In this document: positions 23,550-38,771 of the stretch, piece by piece
Position numbering within the stretch: position 1 is the first letter of the stretch
Layout of the letters: each line of letters opens with the position of its first letter
Origin: Myrica gale
Lineage: Eukaryota; Streptophyta; Magnoliopsida; Fagales; Myricaceae
NCBI GenBank assembly: GCA_963930655.1
Contig: OZ005619.1
Coordinates: 4,384,501 to 4,448,500, forward strand
Length of the DNA: 64,000 nucleotides
Reading direction: 5' to 3'
Made by a program: the position numbers and the translations under genes
Notes under the pieces: model-generated
Told to the model about the DNA's origin: nothing
The model's database searches: none
What the model saw: only the letters and a program-made list of their open reading frames with translations

Positions 23550-24110
23550 AGAGTTTTCTTCGATCCAGTTGTTAGCAATTGTGTTTCATGGTATATAGAA
23601 GTTAGCATCTGCGTTCTCTGTTGTTACCAAAACAATCTTCTAAACTTTTCCTGCAATTCCTTGCTTAGAAAACTAAAAGAGGAAGGCCGACAAGGATTTT
23701 ATGAAAGAACTTGAATCAATCATTTTAATTACTAAATTAGCGTAAGCATAGCCAATCAATCATATTTATTAAGTATCTCTTTTCTTTCACAAAATGTAGA
23801 AGCACCATTGATGAGGACATGCATGCTGAACTCGGTTATATGAAGACCCAGTCAATGCTGTTTTAAGTTTCAAATTCTGTACTTGAATATTGTTAATTTC
23901 AAATTCAATAAGATATAGTTAGCTTTTAACTTATGTTTGAATTTCAAATTCCTTATCATTTATCGTCTTCAGGAGATATTGAAATAATAAAACTGGCAAA
24001 AATTTGTGTAAGTTTAAACTTGTTCCTATTTTCTGGTGTGACTTAAAGGACATATAGCCGCGGACGAGCGAGACACCAGTCTTCCATTCCATTGATGATG
24101 CTCCTGCATC
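23550..24110. repeat. Segmental duplicate of 21310-21900
   Basis: gatccagttgttagcaattg, tggtatatagaagttagc and agcaccattgatgaggacat occur in the same order at 21330-21740 and 23555-23960. This places the unit boundary between copies B and C and gives a tandem period of about 2.2 kb. Confidence 0.8.
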
Positions 24111-24528
24111 AACCATTCCCAGCTCTCTTGATCAGAATCTGGGATTTAGATGTTTATTTATCAATTGGACGAGGAATAGCTTCGATATAATTAAATTTGC
24201 ATGGTGGCCAGCAAAAATACATCTAGGAAAACTAGGAAAAAAAGTTTAGTAAGCGGCAGATGGTGGAAAACGAAAGGGCTGGCGCATTAAATGCACGCAA
24301 GGTATGAATGATCAGAAAATCAAGCTAGTCAGCCGTTGAGTCCCTTTTGAAAGGTAGTAAACAGAATTCTACAACCACCAAAAGACTTTATTGAATCGTC
24401 CAAATTATTTTATTGCACCTACAACAAAATACAGCCACTGATCGCTTGGCCTAAAGGACAGAATTTAAAAACATCAACATGTCTTTCAATCGAAGCATGA
24501 AACAACGAGCAATCAACGTGTACAAAAA

Positions 24529-25722
24529 TCAAAGCAACCTTTCTATACCACCTTGTATATGAAATCTTCGCGTGTTTCGAACTTCCCTCGTATTCGGATC
24601 ATTACGAGGTAAGAGTGAAAACGCCACTGCCTCTATGTTGCGGATACAATTCATTATCCATTCCAGATCCTTATCACATTGCCTGACACCACATTTTAGC
24701 ATCGGCAGTGCTTCTTTCCTTTGCATCTGCAATTCGGGAAGAGTTGGATGACTAACGATGGATTCCAAATCTGCAGCTACCTGGACGAATTGATCGAGGA
24801 GTTGATAGAGAATTGGCTTAAGGAATTGTTCAGAAAGTTCCTCTAGCGTGCATTTTCTGTTTGAAGAACTTTCTGGGTTCTCCATAGCTTCCAAATTCCT
24901 TTTCAGTGCAGGACGCGTCACCTCGGTTATTTTCATTCGTTTAAATTCGTTGGCCACTATTTCCAATGCGTTGAAAAGCTGGACTAGAAAAATTGAATTC
25001 TTATCTTCTGCGAAGCATCTCAACGCAGATGTGAGCCTTTCAATCTTTGCTGCCAAGTTTTTTTGCCTTGACATCATGAACAGAAAATCAATGAGCAGGC
25101 AACAGAGCCGATTCCCGACCTTGACTGCTTGCAAGTAGATCGCTACCAAAGCTCTCACTTCTTCATGCTCTAATAATTTGCACATTTTCAACAACTCCAC
25201 CAAACTTTTCTTCACAGGGTCAGAATCTTTCTTGAACCCTTCTTTACACTCACGAATCAGTTCTTCCATTTTTTGTTCAGAAGCCTCAATATTGGCATAC
25301 ACTTCCAGCACAGATCGTGCAGATTGTGGGGACAGTCCAGACTTGTGTGCATCACCTTCTTCCTCTAATTTAGAGGCCTCTTGAAAAATTTCTTTACTTT
25401 TTCTGCACGATGGCTCATCGGGATCGTAAGAAAATCCAAACTTCATTTGCCACTCCTTCAAGCAATCTCTCACTCGGTCTTCTGTTGCAAAGAGTTCCTT
25501 CAATCCCTCATGAAGGATAAACTTCTTGAGATCCACTTGAGTCATCTCCATTTGTTCAATCCCAACCTTCAGAGCCTCGAGTGCCTCTTCACTTTTTGTG
25601 CTCTCAAGATACATTCTCAGTTCACTTATCTGTTTGTCCATTGAAAAGATGTAATTATGAACCTTTCCACATTCATTGACGATTATAGGATGAAAATATT
25701 CGTACTGGCCTTTGTGAGCCAT
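24529..25722 (-). CDS. Array protein copy C (397 aa), shortest form
   Basis: Same unrecognised family as copies A and B, with an intact frame. The start is ATG 25722 (MAHKGQYEYFHPIIVNECGK). It carries one EPSCRKSKEIFQ unit and one linker (SGLSPQSARSVLEVYANIEA), so it may be closest to the ancestral length. The helical C-terminal part (EHEEVRALVAIYLQAV; QFLKPILYQLLDQFVQVAAD) ends RRFHIQGGIERLL, as in copy B. The 5'UTR intron is at 25732-25872 and the TATA candidate at 25968-25981. The 3' end and downstream 100 bp match copy B closely. Confidence 0.8.
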   Translation of the reverse strand: MAHKGQYEYFHPIIVNECGKVHNYIFSMDKQISELRMYLESTKSEEALEALKVGIEQMEMTQVDLKKFILHEGLKELFATEDRVRDCLKEWQMKFGFSYDPDEPSCRKSKEIFQEASKLEEEGDAHKSGLSPQSARSVLEVYANIEASEQKMEELIRECKEGFKKDSDPVKKSLVELLKMCKLLEHEEVRALVAIYLQAVKVGNRLCCLLIDFLFMMSRQKNLAAKIERLTSALRCFAEDKNSIFLVQLFNALEIVANEFKRMKITEVTRPALKRNLEAMENPESSSNRKCTLEELSEQFLKPILYQLLDQFVQVAADLESIVSHPTLPELQMQRKEALPMLKCGVRQCDKDLEWIMNCIRNIEAVAFSLLPRNDPNTREVRNTRRFHIQGGIERLL

Positions 25723-25731
25723 TGATGACAC

Positions 25732-25872
25732 CTACAAAATCTCTGCATGTGTTGATATGTGTACATAAGAAATCATGAAAGAACCGATAAAAGAACACCA
25801 AGAAAAAAAAAAAAAAAGCTGAGATTTGAGAGTGGGAGGAAGTGTTCAGGGAAGAAAGTTTCAGATGGTTAC
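25732..25872 (-). other. 5'UTR intron of copy C
   Basis: The donor TAATTAAG|GTAACC ends the noncoding exon at 25873 and the acceptor TTTGTAG precedes GTGTCATCA-ATG, as in copies A and B. Confidence 0.6.
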
Positions 25873-25967
25873 CTTAATTATTTAGTCGTCAGTGGAGAGC
25901 CTTTGAGAGTTTTCTTGCTTTCTTGCTCTGGGGTGTGTACACATAGAAGCAGCATGGCATGCCGAAG

Positions 25968-25981
25968 CATATATATATTTT
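25968..25981 (-). promoter_or_regulatory. TATA-box candidate for copy C
   Basis: Minus-strand AAATATATATATGC is followed by GGCATGCC. Position and context match the copy A candidate. Confidence 0.45.
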
Positions 25982-26439
25982 CTTGGGGAGCGGCATAATA
26001 AAATTAGAAATAACATTCAAACAATATATAAAACAACTTTTAGCACCACTATTTCCAATATATTAAATAGGTATTTGCATTCTGAACAACTTATTGCACA
26101 AAGTAAAACACAAAATCTGTAAACAAGTGAAAAAATACATTCATCCTGCCTATCGATATTCTGATACTTTACACCATAAATTATTAATTTATTACATTTC
26201 ATCTCTTAATTATCACTTATTTTATACTTTGCACCCCCTTATAATTAATTTAGACAAAATTTGTTATGTTTGTTCAACAAAATGACAAAATTACCCCATA
26301 CAAAAATACAATTATGAAGGTAAAAAATTAACTGTTGTCCGCCAAAGTGTAAATAGTTGGTAGTTAATAAGCGAAATGTAATGAAATTAATAATCTGCAA
26401 TACAAATTAGTATTAGAAGTCTAATAGTCGGGACTGAAA

Positions 26440-27050
26440 GTGTATTTAACCCTTAAACATAATACTAGCTAATTTGAGAAAATTGCACACGGTACAAAAA
26501 TAAATGGATAACTGCAAGCATATATAACATGGTAAAAAAATTTAATTACACAGAAGTGGACCAATGTTTCTACAGTAACAGGTAAAAAACCAAACCAAGG
26601 TATACATTAAATGCTTTTTTTTTCTGAAGTCTCGATTTATTGTTATTGTTTTTATAGAGATGTCACCATGAATCACCAAGGTCAGGCAGAGAATTTTCCT
26701 AAACTTCCTCGATCCGGATGTTCAGCCATGATGTTCGGAAGCAATTCGGTCTTGTAGATGAGTTGACTATATACACAAGGAAGGCCGGCCGACCGTTAAG
26801 GATTTTTAGGAAAGAACTACCAAGACTAGGCTAGGCTTTTCCTTTTAATTAGAAGTACAATTAATGATGAGGAGTACATGCTAATCAAGGGTGATTTCTC
26901 CTGCGACTCAATTACATGCATGAAAACAAGTAGTGCCGTTTTAAATTTTAAATTCTGTGTATTTGAATATTATCGGTTTCAAAATGAATAAGGTAGCTAG
27001 TTATTAGCTCATGTTTCAATTTCAAAATCCTTATAATTTGCATCTTCTAC
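26440..27050. repeat. Distal upstream block of copy C, shared with copy A flank
   Basis: aaattgcacacggtacaaaa, aactgcaagcatatataaca and aaccaaggtatacatt also occur at 19695-19830 (copy A flank). The 26840-27050 part matches the other distal blocks. No gene seen. Confidence 0.7.
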
Positions 27051-27067
27051 AAATTCAAACTGTCTAA

Positions 27068-27236
27068 GAGGGTGTTAGGTTGAGTTGTGTTTTAAGAATT
27101 TTTTGTGCTTTGAGAATTTTTAGGTGATGTTAACTTTATTGATATGCGTGTTGTAGTTATTTTTATTGGTTGTAGAATTTTTTGTGTTGTGAGGATTCTA
27201 AAAAATCCTGAGAATACTGGTTAAACGAATATGCCC
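27068..27236. mobile_element. Small MITE with TAA duplication
   Basis: A 169-bp AT-rich element is bounded by TAA (27065-27067, 27237-27239). Its imperfect inverted ends are GAGGGTGTTAGGTT and, reverse-complemented, GGGCATATTCGTTT. Harbinger-like by target size. Confidence 0.4.
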
Positions 27237-27351
27237 TAAACTTGTTTTCATCCTAAGATGATCCCAACAACCTATCTTCTTCGTCACAGGGATAATGTCC
27301 AAACTGTTACCGTCACCCCTGATCTATTGGATGTTATGAACTACCTCAATG

Positions 27352-28122
27352 CAGGGGTGACTCAATATTTTTGGGGCCTTAGGGAAGTTATAAAAATAAG
27401 GTCTTTTAGTTTAAAAATAAAAATAAAAATAATAAATTTAAAATTAAACAATAAACAATAAATTTGTTTCTTGTCTTTTTAGATGCAAAATTACAAATTA
27501 AACTTTTGTATTAAGTTTAGTCAATAAATGAGTTTATATAGATAAAATTTCTAAACCATTTAATCTATCTTGAGATATAGTTGTTGGTAAATAATTGTTT
27601 ATAATGTCTAGTTTTGAAAACTTCTTTCAGCAAAGGGTATAGTAAATAGTATTATATATTCAGTACAACAATTTAAAAAACAATCTAGTGCAATTTTAAG
27701 AACTTAAGTTTGAAAATGACGTTAGAATTTAATGTTTTGAAAACTTAAGTTAAGTTAATTAACAATAAAATATAGCGTTGTGGTGTTATTATTTGGAACG
27801 ATAGAATTGTGATGCTATTATTGGGAATGAAGCTATTATTTTTAAAATAAAAGTAAAAAATATAGCCTATTATTAGATGATAGAGTTATACTGTTATTAA
27901 TTAGATGATAGTGCTAGTTTTTAGTATGTCCAACTTTTTTATTTTAAAATTTAATTTGTAAATTAATTTTTAAATGTTCCTATTTTGTAGGCCTTGATTA
28001 AGTTTTATTTTTAAAAATTCAGGATTTTTTCCTTTTTTATTTTTCTTTTAATTTTATTATAATATAAGACCTCATAATTAGAGGGCCTTGACTCACCTGA
28101 TCACTACCTATCTGAACCCCTG
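27352..28122. mobile_element. Probable decayed hAT-type element
   Basis: The left end is CAGGGGTGACTCAATATT. The right end reads, reverse-complemented, CAGGGGTTCAGATAGG, with an internal GAGTCAAGGCCCTC that echoes the left end. The flanks cctcaatg and ctcacatg are only partly alike. Interior is AT-rich and non-coding. Confidence 0.4.
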
Positions 28123-28129
28123 CTCACAT

Positions 28130-31100
28130 GGAGCTGCTCATTTCATTCACTCTTGCAGTATCTAAATGCGCAATCTCTCTCTCATTATTGTTTTATTAAT
28201 TTCCCATTTTCCATTTCAATATCTCTCCTCTTGATTGAGGGTAAAATTATCATTTTACTGAATTAAAAATAATAATTTTCGTCTAAATTAATAATTGAGG
28301 TGCAAATTAATATAAAGGGTTGGTAGTTCAAGCAAGGTAGATATATAAGGAAATTGACAATCTCGGTATAAATTTTTACAATCTCAATAGTCAAGGATAA
28401 AAAATCTATTTTTCAAAAAAAAAGAAAAAGAAAGAAAGTTTCATGATCTAAATAGTCTGTTGATTTTTCCGCTCATATTAATATATTTTCCCATCTGATT
28501 ACAAGGACTAACTCATTCAAAGTTGTACTACGCAGACTGATTCTTAAAAAATAAATACCACTTTGATTATATCAATAATTATTATTTAAATATCTCTCCA
28601 ACCAATTCAGTGCTTGCCCTAAAATATGGTTTTCTTTTGTCAGAGTTCCACTTTTTACTCAATCATTTTTTAAATTTCCCGTTTGAATTAATAATATTCT
28701 GATACCAATTAGGGTGCTTTTGCACAAAAGATTTCACAAAATATTTCACCAACTTCTAATAAAATACTACAATATAATCTATCTCTCTCCCATAAAAAAT
28801 ATAAAAAATTATCTCTCTTCACTTTTTTACTAAACTCAATACCAAAAATTTTACAACACAAATATAACCTTAAATGGTATATGTTCAAAGTTTATAGATA
28901 GCCTACTTTTCAATTGTGTGTACGATTTTATCTTGGACTTTAGACTTCAGAATAAGTCTCCACACGATATTACGAAAGAAAGAAAAGTCACAACTAACAC
29001 CACATTATGCCATCTTATATAATTATAATCTTTGTAATCAGGATTGAGGTAAACTGTTTTAAATGCAATTTTGTAATAAAAAAATTGGATATAAAGTTGA
29101 AAATGAAAGAATAGTAGTATAGAAGACTTCCAAACCAGGGCAGTCAATTAAAAGAATCTCCAATCTCCGGGGGTTGATCCGCTCTATCCGGTTACTGATT
29201 CAATTGTCAGATGCGTGGCCAATTTGACAACTTCTCCCATCTGACAAGCCGTTCTGGCGCGTTGGGGAAGCGCGTGGACCATCCATCCGGCCAGCTGGAA
29301 GCCTGGAAAATATGCAAAGCGACGACGACGACAGGGGAAGACGGATCGTAGACTACGAGGGGCAAGCTCCGACGCACATTTAAATAATATTTTTCCGCCA
29401 GAGGTTTTGGTCTTCAAAACTCAATAAGGTTAGAGTCAATTTTTTTTTTTAAGTTGACTCGTTAATGCTGATCACTCAAATTACGGAAGCCTGCTCTGCC
29501 CATTGGATTATATTGCCGGCGAAATCCTATCTAGGGGCATGTTTGGTTAAATGTTTTTTTTAAGATTTGTATACTAATTTTATATTTACATGTCAAATAT
29601 CACAAAATACATGTATTTTAATATAACACTTTTTTTTTTACAAACATCAATCACTTTTAATAATTTATGCACGCATGTCAATACAATTTTAACATCACCT
29701 AAATATTTATAATTTTATCAAAATTCTACAAATTTCCTCCAAACGAACATCACCCTAGTCGCCATTATCTTCTGTATAATCTCCTCGCTAGAGCTTCATC
29801 AGGGCACCGCCTGATGCTAACTCCTTCACAATCTCGTCAGATGGGCCATGGAAAATTTTTACTGGGGTGATTGATTTTAATGTCATTCCTAATGCTGTAA
29901 AAATACAGCGACCCTATTGCTCTGGCGAGCACTTCGTTTTGAATAAAGTTGTGGTTGCAGAGGAAAAAAAAATAAGGTTAGGTTGCTTCGCGTTTTAGTG
30001 TATGTAAGTTGGTGTTAGAATTTTTTTAATTATTAAAATAATTTGTTCTCATAATTTTTATAAAGAGATAAATGCAAAATCAGTCCATGTGCTATAAGAA
30101 AAAATCGATTTAGTCCCTGTGATATGAAAAACATCGTTAGTCCCTGTGATTCTATTTTCGTTTGTTATTAGTCCTCCATCAAGAACTAATTTTATCACTT
30201 TCTGAAATCACAGGGACTAAATCGATGTTTTTCATATCACATAGACTAAATCGATTTTTACGTATAGCACAATGACCAATTTTGCATTTATTCCTTTTAT
30301 AAAAATTAAATAAATTTGTAAACTTTAAAACTCATCAAATTAATGTTTAAGGTTTAAAACTTCTCAAATTTAAAACGTTACGAGAAAAATAAAGTCATGA
30401 TAAATTTTAAACTTTAGGATTAATTTGATGGGTTTTAAAATTTAGGGTCTTATTTGATTTTCGTGCAAATCATATGAATGAACTTGTATTTATTCTCAAA
30501 CAAAATTAAAAAGTACGTAAAAATATAACACTCGGGTATATTTATGGTAAATTTCTTTTAAATTATGTTTTTTTAATATAAAAACTTCAAATGATGGGAT
30601 CTGAACTATATTAGGTTAGAATTTACGAGTGTAAAGCTTTTTTTTTATAGGACTATCAACTTGATTAGTAAAATATTTTTTTATAGGACATAAGATAAAT
30701 ATTAATTTAATTTATGCAATATTCAACAAGAAAAAGCCAAAAGAACTATATTTGAACTAATATTAGTAACCTTTTATTATCAATTTAAAAATCTAAAAAC
30801 GATGCATTAAAATGAGACAAAATTGAAAACGAAAGGAGTTATTAACCCCCCAAGAAAGGAGCAAAAACAAAACAAAAATGGTCAATCCCCTGAGAAAGCC
30901 CTTTTCAAGGGGCCGAGTGGCCGACTCTTCAACGTCTTTCTTTATGTTTTCAGACGCGTGAGCTTACTCTCTACCAGCTCCTACCCATCAACGACTCAAT
31001 ACAAAAAATATCATAACATTTGTGTTGCCTGGAAAGTGGAATCAGGCCATTCCAGCATCTCTGACAGGAAGACAACTTCGGTTATTCTTCCGTACATACA

Positions 31101-31250
31101 TAACATACAGCGCTGAGCTCATACTTGGGGACCGAGACAGACTTGCAACCACCGGGCGTGATCCGGGCCAGATGAAACTAAAAGGGTGGAGAAGCTGGAC
31201 GAAGCAGATTCTCGTCGCGATTCGCGCTGCCAATCTCTTCGATTGATGCC
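28130..31250. other. Gene-poor interval with MITE relics
   Basis: No gene is supported. Seen here: a family repeat at 28713-28874; an inverted-end element at about 29532-29757 (taggggcatgtttgg against caaacgaacatcaccc); an inverted-repeat element at 30068-30291 (arms ataaatgcaaaat, with aaatcgatttagtccctgtg); and the GC-rich 5' flank of the kinase gene from about 30900. The rest is AT-rich. Confidence 0.5.
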
Positions 31251-31253
31251 TTT

Positions 31254-34241
<2,988 letters not shown>

Positions 34242-34443
34242 CCTTCATTTGGATAAATGCATAGCACAATTAGCATCATCAATATCATGTAAATTTTTTT
34301 TCATAATTATTTTGCTAACCTCATATATTTTTTTCTCTTAGTTTTCATTAAAATGTACTTCATTGATTATAATGAGCGAAAGGCATAGAGCAGTTCTGTT
34401 TAATCTGATAGCTTTTGCACGACCACACGTTGTAGTCTCTACC

Positions 34444-34900
34444 TGTGGTTAGGGGTGGGCAAAAACCCACCGACCGGACCTCCTGACCCCAGAACCGACC
34501 CGGCTCAGCCCAAACAGGTTGGGTTACCTGAGGGTCGGATTCGGGTCTCTAAGACCCTTTCTTCTTCTTTTTTGCTTTCTTTATACTTATGGTGAAACAA
34601 CATTGTTTTGATCGTATTTAATGCTTTCTCTTGTAACCCGACCCAAACCCAATGGGTGCAACTCAAATCGAGGTCGGATTCAGGTTTTAAAGCATAAATC
34701 TGAGGAAAATCGAGTTTGGGTCTCTTAACACTTCTCTTTTTTTTTCCCCTCTTTATACTTACAGTGAGATGAAAAAGTTTTGCTCTTTTTCAATGTTTTC
34801 TCTTGTAATCCGATATGAACCCGATGAGACTAACCAACCCAAACCTAACAGGTTCATATGAAATCGGGTCGGGTCCAGGTATGGGAACGACCCTGTACAT
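34444..34900. repeat. GGGTGGGCAAAAACCC-type repeat with internal direct duplication
   Basis: Starts aggggtgggcaaaaaccc. Two related blocks of about 180 bp (around 34540-34690 and 34725-34880), each a pyrimidine tract followed by ctttatactta and a Gly/Pro-like GGGTCGG/CCGACCC region, lie in direct order. Common plant repeat style; no ORF. Confidence 0.45.
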
Positions 34901-35413
34901 AGGAAAATATACTATCAGCAGAGGCACAACAGACTATGAAGATACATTTAGGTAATGAGTTACACACCAAGAGTGTCATAAAGGGGGACCGAGATAAATG
35001 AATAAGCTGAGCAGGCATGACCCACAATCAGCCACTCTGGTCTGTTTATAAAACAAAGACCCAAGCAATCTCCCTATTCCATGAAAGACCAAACGATGCA
35101 ATCATATTTCGGTGATATATTGTCAGATAAGTACTTCTAGCTGAGTATGCAATTAAGAGGTCCCTAATGTAGGCTTAATAAATACAAAACTAAATAGCCG
35201 AGATGAGACGAAGAGTTATGAGTTGAGGAAACAGGCACTTAAAAAAATAACAGTTCTATTTTCTCCAGAAGCGACTCACTTCACGTAAGCCACAATACCA
35301 TAGGTCAGAACCTATTGCCTCGCGAGCAGTTCCTGCTTCCCCATATGTCATCCATGTATACCTTCAGTTCAAAAAACACGTCAGACGATCTTATATGGAA
35401 AATGCCAAACAGA

Positions 35414-35415
35414 CT

Positions 35416-35457
<42 letters not shown>

Positions 35458-36385
35458 CCGCCCCCTCAGTTCTAAAAAAAAAATTATATGTATCCTAAAT
35501 GATGGGATACATATAAATATTCATATAAAAAAATATACATAGCCAATTCATATGGATTTTAGGAAATGTACCCCATTTAGGATACATATAAAAAATATAC
35601 AAACATGATATTTTGTTGGTTTGTAGTGATAAATTTACCCAAATACATTTATATTTAGTAAGGATAAATTGACTTGAATCATGAATGCATTGAGGTTTGA
35701 TATAAATAAATTTATACACTACTATTCCTATTCACTAAAACTAATAGATAAATAATTTTTCAGGTTTCGTAAATAATGTTATATCACATCACTGGCAAGC
35801 CAAAAACAATTGATGCATTTTCTAAGAAAAAGAATGTTGATTCGGGTTCTAAGATGTCTTCCTCGTCTTGTAATCCTCAACCTCTAAGATTTATTCACTA
35901 GTGGAAATGAACAAGTCGAAGATTTATTATTTAATTGATAGATTAATTCGTTTTGTGTTAACTCTTCCAGTTTCAACAGCTACTACAGAGTGGACTTTTC
36001 AGCTCTGAAAATAGTTAAAACGAGACTTCGCAACAAGATGGAAGATGATTTTCTTACAAATTCCTTGATCATCTACATTGAAAAGAAATTGCCTCAACTT
36101 TTAGTACAAAAATGTTGATAGATGATTTTCAAGACATGAAAACTCGCTGAGTTGCATTGTAATAGGAAAGTTGAGACTTTTTTGTTTTTGTTTTATATAT
36201 CTATGTTTAAGTTGATGAGATTTTTTTTTTACATATTTGTCTTCAGTTATTAGACAATATTGATATACTGAAAATCTTGTTTGAATTTTTTTTCCTCATA
36301 ATATTTAATATTTATTTTTAATCATATTATTTAAAATAATTTTCATTTTTTTTCCCCTTATACAAAATTTCTGGCTCTGCCACTG
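35414..36385 (+). mobile_element. Internally deleted hAT element with transposase remnants
   Basis: The flanks CAAACAGA (35406-35413) and CAAACAGT (36386-36393) are a 7 of 8 duplication. The right end is, reverse-complemented, CAGTGGCAGAGCCAGA. The interior keeps an N-terminal transposase piece (KTIDAFSKKKNVDSGSKMSS, about 35800-35860) joined closely to the C-terminal dimerisation piece (LPVSTATTEWTFSALKIVKT, RLRNKMEDDFLTNSLIIYIE, about 35960-36090). The catalytic middle is missing. The left end has degenerated into a 38-base poly-G run. Confidence 0.7.
35417..35454 (+). repeat. Poly-G tract, 38 bases
   Basis: Uninterrupted G run next to the left end of the hAT relic, followed by cagccgccccct. 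Length is probably polymorphic or assembly-limited. Confidence 0.9.
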
Positions 36386-36393
36386 CAAACAGT

Positions 36394-38771
36394 TTTTTAT
36401 CCACTTGAATTGATATACTGTAGTTGATAAGCAACTTACTTTCCAAACTTAGGTGAAAACCTCCAAGAACATACAGTTGCAATGTTTCTCGTAAAACCCA
36501 AATAATATGTAAAAAGCAGAAAGCAAATTCAAAACAGGCCATTACTACAACAAACACAAGCAGTAATTCTAAGAGTTAATTCAACAAAGAGAATAAGAAC
36601 CCTTGCGTGAAGTTATCCTGCAACGTCCCAATTTCAGGATGATCAGTGAATCTGCTTATGAGCTTAAAAGGAGATCGAGCTGATCTGCCACCAAAAAGTA
36701 GAATTAATATAAGCTGATAAAGCTGCCAATGAGGTCTATATGAAATGGCCTTGTAAGACCAAGTGCGGGAGTGATAATCAGTTCAAAAGTTACCATGAGG
36801 CGTTTTAAGTAACCAAATAGATAAAAGGAAAAGAAAAAAAAAACGACACCAAGCTTCTAAACCAAGAAGGGTGGACTAGGAATCTTCAGAAAGTCGATGG
36901 CTGCATGGAATTCAGGGAAGCAGAACTCAATCATTGACTACTTGTGCAAAAAGATTGCTCGATCATTAAGGCAAGGTCACATGTGCTTCACAGATGCTAA
37001 AAGCCAATTTGTCAAAAACCCAGATGAAGTAGTCAGGGATTCGATACTCCTTTGGTCCATCGTGCACCAGCTAATCTACATTTTGACTCCATGGCCTAGC
37101 TGGTGAGCTTGAATCTTCAGCTTACCTGGTACCAGTGGCTATTGTCAGCCTCATTTCATTATCAACGCCAGGCCAAAAATAATGAAATAAATGCAGAGGA
37201 AAACGCTTTGCCAAAAACTTGTCTTAAATATTTCAAACTTTTGTCATTTGTATTACTTGCTTCTTTCCTAGCACATGGTTTCAGCATTATTTGTCAGGGA
37301 AGCTGAGTTAATGCAACAAAGGGTAGAAAGTTATTTTTCGTCACAAAAAAAAAATTGCAGTATCATTATGGAACTTGCAGGAGTTGCCGCAAGTCTGAAT
37401 TTGAGTACCATGATCCAGAGTAATGGGTCAATAAATCTCTCAGAAATTACTAAACCCAAAACTTTTCACCCAAATGAGACAGGAATTCTTCTTCGTTTTG
37501 ACTTGAAGAGAGGAACTTTGACACTTGGTGTTGACCGTTGATAGTAACACTAACATTCCTCTTCAAGAATGGGAAAAAACTGAGCTTAATTTTTGTAATG
37601 ACAACAATTCTAAAATGGCTCTGGATCTCAAATGATGGCTCAACTACCAGAAAATGTAAACGCGCTTGAAAAAATTTGGGGAGCCCGAGTTAAAGAAACT
37701 AGCAAGCATCATTTTCTTTGATGTAACAAGCAGTTGCTTTTGGTGAGAGTTATGGAATCCCTAACTTTCTTTGCGAGGACTGCGATTGAATGTGGAATAT
37801 CACTATCTGCATGGGTTGTGCATTTGTCTATTACCTCTGGCCGTCTCTCTCACACCAAAGATCAATCCTCCGAGACAGATAAGAATTTCCCAAAGATCAA
37901 TCCTTCGAGACAAATAAGAATTGTCCATTTGCCAAGTCACAGTTATATAAGTCATGTGCCGTCTTTTTTTTTGCCCTCTAATCGGATGTCCAGAGTCCTA
38001 ATTGATGATAGCAAGATAATTGACACATGATTCATGTTATGGCCTCTCCACCAGATATAGATAATGCATGTCTGCCATCCCAGTTTGGTATCACGTTAAC
38101 ACTGAACAGTCATCTTCACTTTTTTTTTTTTTTTCTAATTACAGTCATCTTCACTTACCCAAAGGAAATCACTATGCTTTTCATTGACAATCTATTGGTG
38201 AACCAATCAAAAGTAAGCACATGATCAGCTTTTAGGGAAGATATGATCCCCTATAAACACTCCTGTGAATGGACCCAAAAATATTAAACATACGACTGAC
38301 CAGGGGCAACTCGACCAGAAAATTGTCATCTGCAGCCAAGCCGGATTTCAACAAGAATGAACCACAAACTATTTCTGGATCAGAAAGTCAATAATAGTTC
38401 ACGGATTTTAGCTTTATTCCAGCAATTAGATACATCTCACAATTTTCAAAACCTAGCCCTATAATTAATTATTTGTACGAAACGTCATGCTCAAAGTCTG
38501 AACCAATTCAAATTGGATGATAAAGATAGACAAGTCCTGAATAAAAGCTTATGCATCTCCAAACATATAGCTCAATTATACATGGAAAAAGGTATCCCTA
38601 GTCTATACCATAAGTTATTCTATTAAGAAGTAAAGATCTTCTCAATCCTCTTGGAAACCTAGGAAATGATTAATAAGATTCGCAACAGGTTTGGCATCCC
38701 CAGGGGGATATGGAAGGAGAGACTCCAAGCTCATCTTCGCTATAGTCTTGTGAAGGGTTTGAGGACGGGCA
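36394..38771. other. Interval with no supported gene
   Basis: Only short ORFs are seen (for example 36897-37106 and 37275-37541), with no recognised domain or consistent splicing. A minus-strand open stretch around 36620-36770 reads protein-like in two frames but lacks a GT donor at its apparent end. Nothing is called. Confidence 0.4.

Noticed and set aside
36620..36770. Minus-strand exon-like stretch (ILLFGGRSARSPFKLISRF)
   Set aside because: Acceptor-like AG present but no GT donor at the apparent end and no partner exon found; not enough to call a gene.
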